DNA of 8,361 bases from Sulfurimonas sp. (GTDB lineage: Bacteria; Campylobacterota; Campylobacteria; Campylobacterales; Sulfurimonadaceae), in the NCBI GenBank assembly GCA_027063215.1, contig JAMOSE010000025.1, positions 1 through 8,361 on the forward strand, in the 5' to 3' direction. How positions within the stretch are numbered: the first letter of the stretch is position 1; every line of letters begins with the position of its first letter. Positions 1 to 7,420 of the stretch are shown in pieces. Both the position numbers and the translations under genes were made by a program. The notes below the pieces were generated by a model. It was not told where the DNA came from. It did not search any database and saw only the letters and a list, made by a program, of their open reading frames with translations.

Positions 1-26
1 TCTCTGTAATACAAAGGAAAATATTA

Positions 27-911
27 ATGACAAAAGCTGGTTTCGTTTCACTTATTGGTCGTCCAAACGCTGGTAAAAGTACACTTATGAACTCACTGCT
101 CGGTGAGAAAATTGCAATGGTAAGCCAAAAAGCAAATGCTACAAGGAAACGCTCCAATGCTATTGTTATGCATGAAAATGCACAAATTATCTTTGTAGAT
201 ACTCCAGGGTTGCATGAAAAAGAGAAAGTTTTAAACAAATTTATGCTTGATGAAGCACTCAAAGCTATGGGTGACTGTGACCTCATCGTCTATCTTGCTC
301 CGGTCACTGATTCAGTTGAACATTATGAAAAATTTTTAAAACTCAACAAAAAAAACATTCCTCATATCATCGCTCTTTCAAAAATTGATCAGGTTTCACA
401 AGAGAAACTCTTTAAAAGGATAGCCTCTTATAACCAATATGCCGATAAATTTGAAGCCCTCATTCCTGTTGCAATTCCAAGAAAAGTGGGACACAAAGAT
501 CTGCTAGACACCATTGCAAAACTACTCCCTGAGTCTCCATACCTCTATGATCCAGAGGATCTTACAAGTGAGCTTGTTCGAGATATCTATGCAGGATTTA
601 TCCGCGAAGCTATCTTTGAACATATCAGTGATGAAGTACCCTATGAATCAGATGTCATCATCGACTCCATAGAAGAGGATCATGGTATTGACAGAATCTA
701 TGCAACTATCATCATTGAAAAAGAGTCACAAAAAGGTATCATCATCGGAAAAAAAGGTGAGGCTATCAAGCGCATAGGAAAAGCCGCTCGTGAAAAAATT
801 GAACAGCTCAGCGGGAAAAAAGCCTATCTTAATTTACAAGTTGTTGTAAAGAAGGGATGGACAAAAGATAAACATTTCTTAAAAGAGATAGGATATGATA
901 ATGCGCAATAA
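27..911 (+). CDS. era: GTPase Era, 30S ribosomal subunit maturation factor
   Basis: Era binds 16S rRNA near its 3' end and acts in the cytoplasm as a GTP-dependent checkpoint of small-subunit assembly. Seen in the 294-residue product: P-loop G1 GRPNAGKS at residues 11-18, a G2-region Thr in NATR (37-40), G3 DTPG at 58-61, and a C-terminal KH domain with GKKG at 241-244 followed by a KRIG helix. Length is normal for the family. G4 is SKID (118-121) rather than the usual NKxD, and the G5 region reads PVAI (147-150) rather than a typical SA-containing motif. The start is supported by AAGGAAA at 14-20, six bases upstream. In H. pylori, era lies between hslU and csd6; the same right-hand neighbour is present here, overlapping by 11 nt. 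Its G+C is clearly higher than that of the following genes, as expected for a conserved housekeeping gene. The assignment is secure. Confidence 0.97.
   Translation: MTKAGFVSLIGRPNAGKSTLMNSLLGEKIAMVSQKANATRKRSNAIVMHENAQIIFVDTPGLHEKEKVLNKFMLDEALKAMGDCDLIVYLAPVTDSVEHYEKFLKLNKKNIPHIIALSKIDQVSQEKLFKRIASYNQYADKFEALIPVAIPRKVGHKDLLDTIAKLLPESPYLYDPEDLTSELVRDIYAGFIREAIFEHISDEVPYESDVIIDSIEEDHGIDRIYATIIIEKESQKGIIIGKKGEAIKRIGKAAREKIEQLSGKKAYLNLQVVVKKGWTKDKHFLKEIGYDNAQ
890..893 (+). promoter_or_regulatory. Ribosome binding site inside era that decides the csd6-like start
   Basis: AGGA at 890-893 lies within the last codons of era. It is seven bases from the ATG at 901 but only one base from the in-frame ATG at 895, so 901 is the better start. 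A weaker AAGAGA at 883-888 could serve 895. The choice changes the protein by only two residues before the signal peptide. Confidence 0.5.
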
Positions 912-1875
912 AATTATTTTTCTCTTTACTTTATCTCTAGTATCCTTATTGCATGCAGCAGATCCACAGATTCTCACTGAGTACAGAATAAATGGTATTA
1001 AAAATCTTGAAAAGAAATTGGATCAAGAACTGACAAAAAAAGAGTATTGGAACAGATATCTTCAAAATATAGATACGACATTTGGATATTTTGAAACATA
1101 TAATAATATTTTAATTTGTAATAAAACAAAATCTCAACTTTCGCTTTATAAAAAAAATGATAAAAATAAATATATACTACAAAAAAAATACAATGCTTTT
1201 ACCGGAAAAGAACAAGGAGATAAAAAACATGAAGGTGATTTAAAAACTCCAGTTGGTGTTTACAATATAGTTCAAAAACTTACAAAGGTAGACTCTTTTT
1301 ATGGCCCTATGGCTTTTGTCACATCTTATCCGAATCTTTATGATAAATATCAAAATAAAACTGGCAAAGGTATATGGATCCATGGCTTGCCAATCCATAA
1401 AGATAGAGATAATTACACAAAAGGATGTATTGCTATTAACAATCAAAATCTTAAATGTTTAAACAATGATATTGATATCAATCAAACAGTTTTAATCATA
1501 AATGAAAATAAATTTACTGCTAAAACTTCAAAAAATAAGTATTCACAGCTCTTAAGTAATCTTTTTCAATGGCGATATGCATGGATCTATAATGATCTAG
1601 ATAGTTATCTTAGTTTTTATAATGCAAACTTTAAACGTTTTGACGGAATGAATTTAGATATGTTTAAACGCTATAAAAAAAGAATTTTTAAGAAAAAAGA
1701 GAATAAAACAATCATTTTTAAAAATATAAATATTACTCCTTATCCAAATAATGAAAATATGTACAAGATAACATTTGAAGAGCTTTATAAAACAAAAAGT
1801 TACACCTATCAAGGGAAAAAAGTTCTCATTGTTACATCGGAAGATGACCATTTTCATATAATTACAGAGCGATAA
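901..1875 (+). CDS. csd6: Periplasmic L,D-carboxypeptidase/transpeptidase-fold protein, Csd6/Pgp2-like
   Basis: Likely trims the terminal D-Ala from peptidoglycan tetrapeptides (L,D-carboxypeptidase), as known for H. pylori Csd6 and C. jejuni Pgp2, which control helical shape. Seen, numbering from the ATG at 901: a signal peptide (residues 1-19/20, basic MRNK, hydrophobic core, LLHA-A cut); a YkuD-type catalytic domain at roughly 62-200 with WIHG (His161) and TKGCIAI (Cys176), the signature His and nucleophilic Cys; and a C-terminal domain at roughly 215-324 resembling the NTF2-like domain of Csd6, with a W-x-x-AW start. At 324 residues it is close to H. pylori Csd6 (about 330). It overlaps era by 11 nt and is followed after 1 nt by the Csd4-like gene. 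Two A8 runs (1150-1157, 1191-1198) are potential slippage sites. The fold and catalytic residues are clear; carboxypeptidase rather than transpeptidase activity is inferred from family resemblance. An ATG at 895 is an alternative start. Confidence 0.88.
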   Translation: MRNKIIFLFTLSLVSLLHAADPQILTEYRINGIKNLEKKLDQELTKKEYWNRYLQNIDTTFGYFETYNNILICNKTKSQLSLYKKNDKNKYILQKKYNAFTGKEQGDKKHEGDLKTPVGVYNIVQKLTKVDSFYGPMAFVTSYPNLYDKYQNKTGKGIWIHGLPIHKDRDNYTKGCIAINNQNLKCLNNDIDINQTVLIINENKFTAKTSKNKYSQLLSNLFQWRYAWIYNDLDSYLSFYNANFKRFDGMNLDMFKRYKKRIFKKKENKTIIFKNINITPYPNNENMYKITFEELYKTKSYTYQGKKVLIVTSEDDHFHIITER

Positions 1876-1876
1876 T

Positions 1877-3166
1877 ATGAAACTCTTTCTTTTTACTCTT
1901 TTTTACTCCGTTACTCTTTTACAAGCCTCCATACAGCTGATTAAAAAAGAAAATCCAGATTCAAATACTACACTTTTGGTTATTGGTGGCATACATGGAA
2001 ACGAACCTGGCGGCTATTTTGCAGCTTCTATTTTAGCAATGCATTATACTATCAAGTCCAAGAATCTATGGATTATTCCTAATTTAAATAAAGAGAGTAT
2101 TATCGCCAACAAAAGAGGTATTCATGGAGATATGAATCGTAAATTTGCATATATTAAAAAATATGACAAAGATAAAGATACTGTAAAGTCTGTAAAAAAA
2201 ATAATTCTTAATCCTCAAGTATCTTTAATTTTAAACCTCCATGACGGACATGGTTTTTATAGACACAAAGAACAAAACAGTATCTTTAATCCTAATGCAT
2301 GGGGACAAACCTGTGTCATAGATCAATGTAATTTAAATGCAAAACAAGCTTTTGGGAATCTCAATGAAATTGCAGAAAATGTCCAAAAAAGTGTCAATAA
2401 AAAACTACTGAAAAAACATCATATTTTTAATGTAAAAAATACACAAACAAAGTTTAAAGACGAACAGATGCGACTTTCTTTAACCTATTTTGCAGTAAGA
2501 AACAATAAACCGGCTTTTGCAATTGAAACAAGCAAAAGTCTTTCATCCGTTTCGCAAAAAGTTTTCTACCAACTCTTGGCAATAGAAGAATTTATGAAAA
2601 TAATGGGTATTGAATATAGCAAAGATTTTATCCTAAATGAAAAAAATATTGCTAAAATAGTCAAAAATTATGGAACTTTAGAAATAAATCACAATATTTT
2701 GTTAAATTTGAGTGATATAAAAAGCTCTTTAAGCTTCATTCCGATAAAATCAAAAAGTAATGCGTTTGTGTTTTCCAACCCTCTGGGTGCTGTAAAGAAA
2801 AACAAATATGGTAGGTATGATGTATTTATAGGCAATAAAAAAGTTACATCACTCAAACCACAATATTTTGAAATAGCAGATCATTGCCCTGATACATATC
2901 TTGTTGAAGCAGACAAAAAAATTATTTCTTTGAAAAAAGCTTCAAAATTTTATGTAAATGACGATTTTAAAATCATTAGAGATAAACAGTATCGAGTGAA
3001 TATTATTGGCTATCACTCCAAAAACAAAAAAAATGAGAGTGATATTACTATTTCTCTTAATGATCTTAATAAAAAATATGCTGTAGACACAGCCAATAAA
3101 ACATTTCGAATAGAATTTTATAAAGATAATAAATTTTGTTCCATGTTAATGGTTACATTTAAATAG
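1877..3166 (+). CDS. csd4: Periplasmic M14-family D,L-carboxypeptidase, Csd4/Pgp1-like
   Basis: Likely a zinc carboxypeptidase converting peptidoglycan tripeptides to dipeptides, the role of H. pylori Csd4 and C. jejuni Pgp1 in helical shape. Seen in 429 residues (Csd4 is about 438): a short signal peptide (1-17, LLQA-S); zinc ligands in HGNE (His40, Glu43) and LHDGHG (His122); a substrate-binding MNRKF with Asn87-Arg88; and a catalytic Glu217 in AIETSKS. Beyond about residue 250 the sequence is beta-rich and probably forms the two accessory domains known in Csd4. H. pylori Csd4 has Gln instead of His at the first zinc ligand; this protein keeps the canonical His. C146 and C151 may pair. It starts one base after the csd6-like stop with only a weak AGAG upstream, which suggests translational coupling. 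A8 runs occur at 2194-2201 and 3026-3033. Family assignment is strong; exact substrate is inferred. Confidence 0.9.
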   Translation: MKLFLFTLFYSVTLLQASIQLIKKENPDSNTTLLVIGGIHGNEPGGYFAASILAMHYTIKSKNLWIIPNLNKESIIANKRGIHGDMNRKFAYIKKYDKDKDTVKSVKKIILNPQVSLILNLHDGHGFYRHKEQNSIFNPNAWGQTCVIDQCNLNAKQAFGNLNEIAENVQKSVNKKLLKKHHIFNVKNTQTKFKDEQMRLSLTYFAVRNNKPAFAIETSKSLSSVSQKVFYQLLAIEEFMKIMGIEYSKDFILNEKNIAKIVKNYGTLEINHNILLNLSDIKSSLSFIPIKSKSNAFVFSNPLGAVKKNKYGRYDVFIGNKKVTSLKPQYFEIADHCPDTYLVEADKKIISLKKASKFYVNDDFKIIRDKQYRVNIIGYHSKNKKNESDITISLNDLNKKYAVDTANKTFRIEFYKDNKFCSMLMVTFK

Positions 3167-3177
3167 GACTAGAATTA

Positions 3178-4716
3178 ATGCGTACTTCTACAAAAAACTC
3201 TTTTACAAGTGTACTTTCTATCAATCCATATAAAGAGACCTATTTAAGTGGTGTATCTAGTTTTATTTCGGAAGTATCATCACCTTCATTTTCAAAAGAA
3301 CAATTTGTCATCTCTTATCTTAACACAAGAGAATTTATTACTGCGCATATCGATATCAGTAAAAATATTCCTGACGAAGATCTCTACGATGCCATAAACA
3401 ATAAAGCATATGATGAACTTGCACTTGATCAAGCAGTCGAATATAAGATCCAATATATCGAAACATTTAATAACCTAGATGAGAACAACAGACATTTTCA
3501 CCTTTTTATTGTTGATCCTTTAGATATAAAAAATACTTTTCAAAATGTTATAGAAAAAATAAAATATATTGATATTATAACACCTATGCCTCTTCTTATT
3601 AAATCTCTTTATTCAAAAGAGATTATTGAGAGTAACGGGGTGCACTGTTTTGTCTATTTTCAAGAAAATGATGCATCTTTAACGCTTTATGGAAACAAAG
3701 AATTTATCTATACAAAATCACTGAAATATTCATTTCTTGAAATGTACGAAAGATTTTGTGAACTTTATGGAGAAAGAATCCAATATGAAGATTTCTTTGA
3801 ATTTTTCACTACTGCAAATCTGAAAACAACTGAGAGTCAGTATAAAGAATATCTGATTCGTCTGTATAGAGAAATCATCACAAACATTAATGATATTTTA
3901 ACATATGCCAAAAGAGCTTTTGAAATAGATAAATTCGAGCATATTTATATTGGTACACAAGCTTATACAAAAACAAAATTTTATGAAATTGCTGAAGTTG
4001 AGTTAAATATCCATACAAGTGAATTTAACTTTGACTATGGATTTGAGACAAATAATGATGGCTATATCGATCAATTACATGCATTAATGCAACTGTATAC
4101 TTTTCTTCCTTCAGAAGAAAAATATGCATGTAATTTCACCCTTTATAAACGTCCTCCAAAATTTATTCAGCGAGAAAGCGGTAAATTAATTATACTTAGT
4201 GTTGCATCCTTTGCATTAGCATTTGCTTATCCTGTTACATATTGGGTATTAACATATACACAGGAACTACGAGAAGATCTTCTCAAACAAAAGTATAAAG
4301 AAATTCATAATATAAAAATAACAAGAGAAGCGACTATTAAAAATAAAGAACTTGATAAAGAAAAAGCATTGGTACTCCTTAAAGAAGAAGAAAAAGAGTA
4401 TAATGAAAAAAAAGAGACGCTCAATAAAATTCATAAAGTTAAAGTAGATTATCCAATGAAAGCAAAATTGCTTGCTCTTTTTGCAAAAGAATTAAATAAA
4501 GATGATGTTCAAATCGATTCAGTTACATATGAAGAAAAAGATAACACAAAAACTTTAATCCTTAATCTTGTCTCATCCAAAGATAGAAAAATAACGCAAC
4601 TTATAGAACATCTTACAAAAATTTATGCAACAAAATATGACTTTGATGTAGAAGAGATACTCTATGATGATAAATTTGAAGTTTATACCAGTAAATTAAA
4701 AGTGACATTATTATGA
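3178..4716 (+). CDS. GspL-like assembly-platform protein (PilM-PilN fusion; MshI-like position)
   Basis: Probably an inner-membrane assembly protein of a type II secretion/type IV pilus-like machine, linking a cytoplasmic ATPase to the periplasmic apparatus. Seen in 512 residues: a long soluble N-terminal part (1 to about 320) with the rhythm of the degenerate actin-like fold of PilM/GspL, including a YAKRAF...HIYIGT stretch resembling the fold's late nucleotide-site region; RPPKF just before a single membrane helix at about 337-360; a charged, Lys/Glu-rich coiled coil at about 362-420; and a C-terminal alpha/beta segment (about 430-512) fitting the ferredoxin-like domain of PilN/GspL. The expected topology is N-terminus in, C-terminus periplasmic. 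There is no signal peptide and I cannot identify intact ATP-binding motifs. AGGA at 3165-3168 lies nine bases before the start. It overlaps the PilO-like gene by 4 nt (ATGA). Sequence identity to named families is low; domain layout and synteny carry the call. Confidence 0.68.
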   Translation: MRTSTKNSFTSVLSINPYKETYLSGVSSFISEVSSPSFSKEQFVISYLNTREFITAHIDISKNIPDEDLYDAINNKAYDELALDQAVEYKIQYIETFNNLDENNRHFHLFIVDPLDIKNTFQNVIEKIKYIDIITPMPLLIKSLYSKEIIESNGVHCFVYFQENDASLTLYGNKEFIYTKSLKYSFLEMYERFCELYGERIQYEDFFEFFTTANLKTTESQYKEYLIRLYREIITNINDILTYAKRAFEIDKFEHIYIGTQAYTKTKFYEIAEVELNIHTSEFNFDYGFETNNDGYIDQLHALMQLYTFLPSEEKYACNFTLYKRPPKFIQRESGKLIILSVASFALAFAYPVTYWVLTYTQELREDLLKQKYKEIHNIKITREATIKNKELDKEKALVLLKEEEKEYNEKKETLNKIHKVKVDYPMKAKLLALFAKELNKDDVQIDSVTYEEKDNTKTLILNLVSSKDRKITQLIEHLTKIYATKYDFDVEEILYDDKFEVYTSKLKVTLL

Positions 4717-5345
4717 AAATAAGTACTGAAGATTATCTACATAAAATAGACAGCTTTTTTAAAAACAAAGAACAAAAAGAGATATATATGACCTATATGA
4801 TGGTTGTAGCTGCTATTTTTGCTTTTGCATATCTCCTTTTTTGGGACAGCTCTTTTCAAGGCTTTGAAAGAACACAAAAAAATGTTCAAAGACTTTCCAA
4901 TCAGATCAAAAATGACAAACAATACTTGCAAAGAAATCCTGAAATAAAAATTACAAAACTAAACAAAGAGATTAAACAAATTAATCAAAAAATGTTAATG
5001 CATAGAAAAAACAATGCCTATATCAAATATAAAATAGAAACTATTTCTTTCCTTATTTATGATGAACGTGCATGGGGAGAATATCTAGACTCAATTACTA
5101 CAAATTCACAAAAATATAAGATAAAACTAAATAAACTGACTAATAAATATGCACAGACAGGAAGTTCTTTTGGACATATTTTAGATATAACAGTAGCTTC
5201 AAAAGGAAAATTCAACAATACATTAAAGTTTATCAATGCATTAGAACAAAACAATCTTGTTGTTGATATCCATGATTTTAATCTTACAATGAAAAAAGAT
5301 TTGAATGCCGAATTTCAAATCTCTGTATGGGGGATTAAATACTAA
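4713..5345 (+). CDS. PilO/GspM-like inner-membrane protein (MshJ-like position)
   Basis: Likely the partner of the preceding GspL-like protein in the inner-membrane alignment complex. Seen in 210 residues: a short cytoplasmic N-terminus, one membrane helix at about 27-44 (MMVVAAIFAFAYLL core), a periplasmic coiled coil rich in Lys, Gln and Asn at about 50-105, and a C-terminal beta-alpha-beta region including FINALE, a VVDIHDF strand and a final SVWGIKY, which fits the ferredoxin-like PilO/GspM fold. The length is typical of PilO (about 200). It starts inside the stop of its neighbour (ATGA, 4713-4716) without a strong ribosome binding site, implying translational coupling and matched amounts of the two proteins. 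Its own stop overlaps the next start by one base (TAATG). The assignment rests on architecture and gene order, not on a diagnostic motif. Confidence 0.7.
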   Translation: MKISTEDYLHKIDSFFKNKEQKEIYMTYMMVVAAIFAFAYLLFWDSSFQGFERTQKNVQRLSNQIKNDKQYLQRNPEIKITKLNKEIKQINQKMLMHRKNNAYIKYKIETISFLIYDERAWGEYLDSITTNSQKYKIKLNKLTNKYAQTGSSFGHILDITVASKGKFNNTLKFINALEQNNLVVDIHDFNLTMKKDLNAEFQISVWGIKY

Positions 5346-5788
5346 TGAAAAAACTTACTGTACCAATATTTTTAATCATATCTCTACATTTAACTGCGAA
5401 TGAACTTTCTTGGGTGGATAAACAGATAGAAGCCATAAAGCCACCAAGAAAAGGTATTGCTTTAAAAGAGATAGCACAGATAAAAGATCCATTTATTTTT
5501 CTAGAATTGGAAAAAGAAGAATCTGTAGCAAAAAAAACAGAGAAAAAGCCACTACCTGTTAAACATATTTTTACAAAAAGAAGATCACATCACATCAGAT
5601 TTTCACTTGAAGCAATCATGAACAAATCTGCTTTAATTAACGGAAAATGGTACAAAGAAGGTGAAAAAGTTTTTGGTTATTTGGTGAAAAAAGTAAAAAT
5701 AAAATCTGTTTTACTTACAAAAGGTAAAAAGAAAATCACTCTAACAACCGTCAGTAAAAATAGAAATTTAAAATTTAAGAATAATTAG
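5345..5788 (+). CDS. Small exported PilP/GspC-HR-like protein (CtsR/MshK position)
   Basis: Probably the periplasmic connector between the inner-membrane platform and the secretin. Seen in 147 residues: a signal peptide or N-terminal anchor (1-18, LTA-N junction), a Pro/Lys/Glu-rich linker (about 30-80), and a compact C-terminal domain (about 84-137) in which an AIMNKSALING strand, an EGEKVFGY turn and a final KKKITL strand reproduce the pattern of the PilP/GspC homology-region (HR) domain: residue hidden by 'A-x-I-N-G', then 'G-x-x-V-x-G-Y', then a closing strand. The tail is strongly basic. Its place directly before the secretin is that of ctsR in C. jejuni as I recall it, and of mshK in MSHA operons. 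It could instead be unrelated in ancestry and only similar in fold, since the domain is short. The start overlaps the upstream stop by one base, with a purine run GGGGGA at 5329-5334 ten bases away. Confidence 0.65.
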   Translation: MKKLTVPIFLIISLHLTANELSWVDKQIEAIKPPRKGIALKEIAQIKDPFIFLELEKEESVAKKTEKKPLPVKHIFTKRRSHHIRFSLEAIMNKSALINGKWYKEGEKVFGYLVKKVKIKSVLLTKGKKKITLTTVSKNRNLKFKNN

Positions 5789-5797
5789 GAAGATAAC

Positions 5798-7405
5798 ATG
5801 AAATTTATTAAGAGATCATTATATGCAGCTATTTTAACAGCAATGGTTACAACAACTAGTTTTGCAGATTGTTCTTATGAACTTTTCACTATAAGTTCTT
5901 CAAAAAATACTAAAATTATGGATTTCATTGATCAACTCAGTGATGAATGTGGTTTTAGCATTATATTAACTGATCCTTATGCTGAAAAAATTCTTCGAAA
6001 AAAACTCAATAAAACAAACTTAAAAAATTTAACTATAGAAGAGGTATTAAATATAATTTTAACAGAGAATAATTTATCTTATTCTCTACAAAACAATCTA
6101 CTTAGAATATCTTATTTAAAAACCAAAATTTTCAATATTGACTATATCCTTTCTCAAAGAAAAAGTTCTGGGAGTACAGATGTAACACTTAGCTCATCTG
6201 GAAGTGGAGCCGCATCCACAGAAGGTGCAAACAGTGGTGGAACATCTTCATCATCATCAGGAAGTAACTCATCTGCTGACAGTGGTATTAAAATACAAAG
6301 TACTGATGAAGTAAAATTTTGGGAACAACTCGATATGGAATTTCAAAGTGTTCTCAACCGTCCAACAGATACATATAAAGCACCTGCTCCAATTATCAAT
6401 AAAAATGCCGGTCTCATTACAGTTACAGCAACCCAACAACAATTAAATCGTTTTAAAGCGTACTTAAAGAAGCTTCAAGATAAAGTACAACTCCAAGTAC
6501 TTATTGATGTACAGCTTTTAAGTGTTACTATGCATGAAGGAAAAACAACAGGTATTGACTGGGAACAACTCTATGCACTTCAAAATATACAAGTTGGAAT
6601 GAATACCTTAAAACTGAACAATGTTGATACATTTGATACAACAGATGCGACAAGTCCTACTATTACATCAGCAGCATTAAATACAGCTGCAGGTGTTTCA
6701 AAAATAGTTACCATTAAAGCTGGTGGCTCGCTCAATGAAGTAATTAAATTTTTAAAAACACAAGGTGATGTCAATTCTATCTCTAATCCTAAAGTTTTAA
6801 CACTCAATAATCAACCGGCATTAATTACTGCAGGTACAGAATACTTTTATAAAATTCTTTCACAAACAAATCAACAAGGTACCGGTGGTGGTGTAGCGGC
6901 AACAACACAAAATCAAAATGTCCAGTCTGTTTTTGCAGGTGTTTTATTAACAATCACGCCTGAAATTTCTGATGATAAAACCATAACACTGAGAATAAAT
7001 CCATCACTTTCCCAAACGACTGTAAGTATGTCCGATACACCAAATTCAGGTAGAGATATGCCTCCAGATTTGACACGTCGTCAACTCTCATCAGTTGTAA
7101 CAGTCAAAGATGGAAACAGAATTATTCTTGGTGGACTTATTAATACAAAAAATGTAAATGACACTAGTAAAGTCCCGCTTTTAGGAGATATTCCGGTTAT
7201 TAGTTATCTGTTTAAATATGAATCCGTTGTGAAAGAGACGCAAGAACTCGTTATTATCATTGAACCACATATTATCCATAAATCAAAAAACAGTGTATCT
7301 CTTTCAGATTTAGGATATAAAGGTCTTAGTAATGATCTGATCAATTTTGAGTATGTTTCAAAACACCAGAAAAATCTTGATCTAAATAAAACAGATACTA
7401 AATAA
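5798..7405 (+). CDS. ctsD: Outer-membrane secretin, CtsD/MshL/PulD family
   Basis: Forms the multimeric outer-membrane channel of a type II secretion/type IV pilus-like system; the C. jejuni counterpart CtsD is needed for natural transformation. Seen in 535 residues: a signal peptide (1-23, SFA-D); an N0/STN-like domain (about 26-115) with the repeating 'L-x-x-x-L' and LLRIS ending; a Ser/Gly/Thr-rich linker (about 122-163); a ring-building N1-like segment (about 190-230, GLITVTAT); then the secretin domain (about 235-495) with SNPKVLTLNN, ILGGLIN and the hallmark VPLLGDIPVISYLF (459-472), followed by ELVIIIEPHI. The only two cysteines, Cys25 and Cys51, lie at the mature N-terminus and could form a disulfide. 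There is no lipobox, so it is not a lipoprotein. A good AGGAAG ribosome site at 5787-5792 precedes the ATG by five bases. The secretin call is secure; the cargo (DNA, pilus or protein) is inferred. Confidence 0.93.
   Translation: MKFIKRSLYAAILTAMVTTTSFADCSYELFTISSSKNTKIMDFIDQLSDECGFSIILTDPYAEKILRKKLNKTNLKNLTIEEVLNIILTENNLSYSLQNNLLRISYLKTKIFNIDYILSQRKSSGSTDVTLSSSGSGAASTEGANSGGTSSSSSGSNSSADSGIKIQSTDEVKFWEQLDMEFQSVLNRPTDTYKAPAPIINKNAGLITVTATQQQLNRFKAYLKKLQDKVQLQVLIDVQLLSVTMHEGKTTGIDWEQLYALQNIQVGMNTLKLNNVDTFDTTDATSPTITSAALNTAAGVSKIVTIKAGGSLNEVIKFLKTQGDVNSISNPKVLTLNNQPALITAGTEYFYKILSQTNQQGTGGGVAATTQNQNVQSVFAGVLLTITPEISDDKTITLRINPSLSQTTVSMSDTPNSGRDMPPDLTRRQLSSVVTVKDGNRIILGGLINTKNVNDTSKVPLLGDIPVISYLFKYESVVKETQELVIIIEPHIIHKSKNSVSLSDLGYKGLSNDLINFEYVSKHQKNLDLNKTDTK
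6161..6286 (+). repeat. Low-complexity Ser/Gly/Thr linker with an in-frame TCA repeat
   Basis: This segment of the secretin gene encodes residues about 122-163, made almost only of Ser, Gly, Thr, Ala and Asn. It includes four tandem TCA Ser codons at 6248-6259. It separates the N0-like and N1-like domains and is presumably a flexible linker. The short triplet repeat could change length in frame. Confidence 0.7.
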
Positions 7406-7420
7406 TTGGAGATTTTATAA

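Noticed and set aside
1..9. TCT CTG TAA in frame 1 could be the last codons of an upstream gene, for example hslU, which precedes era in H. pylori.
   Set aside because: Two codons and a stop are too little to support any gene call.
1240..1446. Reverse-strand open frame within the csd6-like gene (similar ones at 1654-1857, 4737-4931, 5057-5254 and 6580-6807).
   Set aside because: Each lies wholly opposite a well-supported gene, lacks a recognisable domain and has no plausible independent context, so all are shadows.
3115..3135. TATAAA/GATAAT strings just before the GspL-like gene, resembling a sigma-70 -10 element.
   Set aside because: Such strings are frequent by chance in this AT-rich coding DNA, no -35 or extended -10 stands out, and the region codes for the Csd4-like C-terminus. 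Transcription start mapping would be needed.
5797..5880. The secretin as a lipoprotein, because of a Cys soon after the signal peptide.
   Set aside because: The context SFADC does not fit a lipobox, and the cut after SFA is better.
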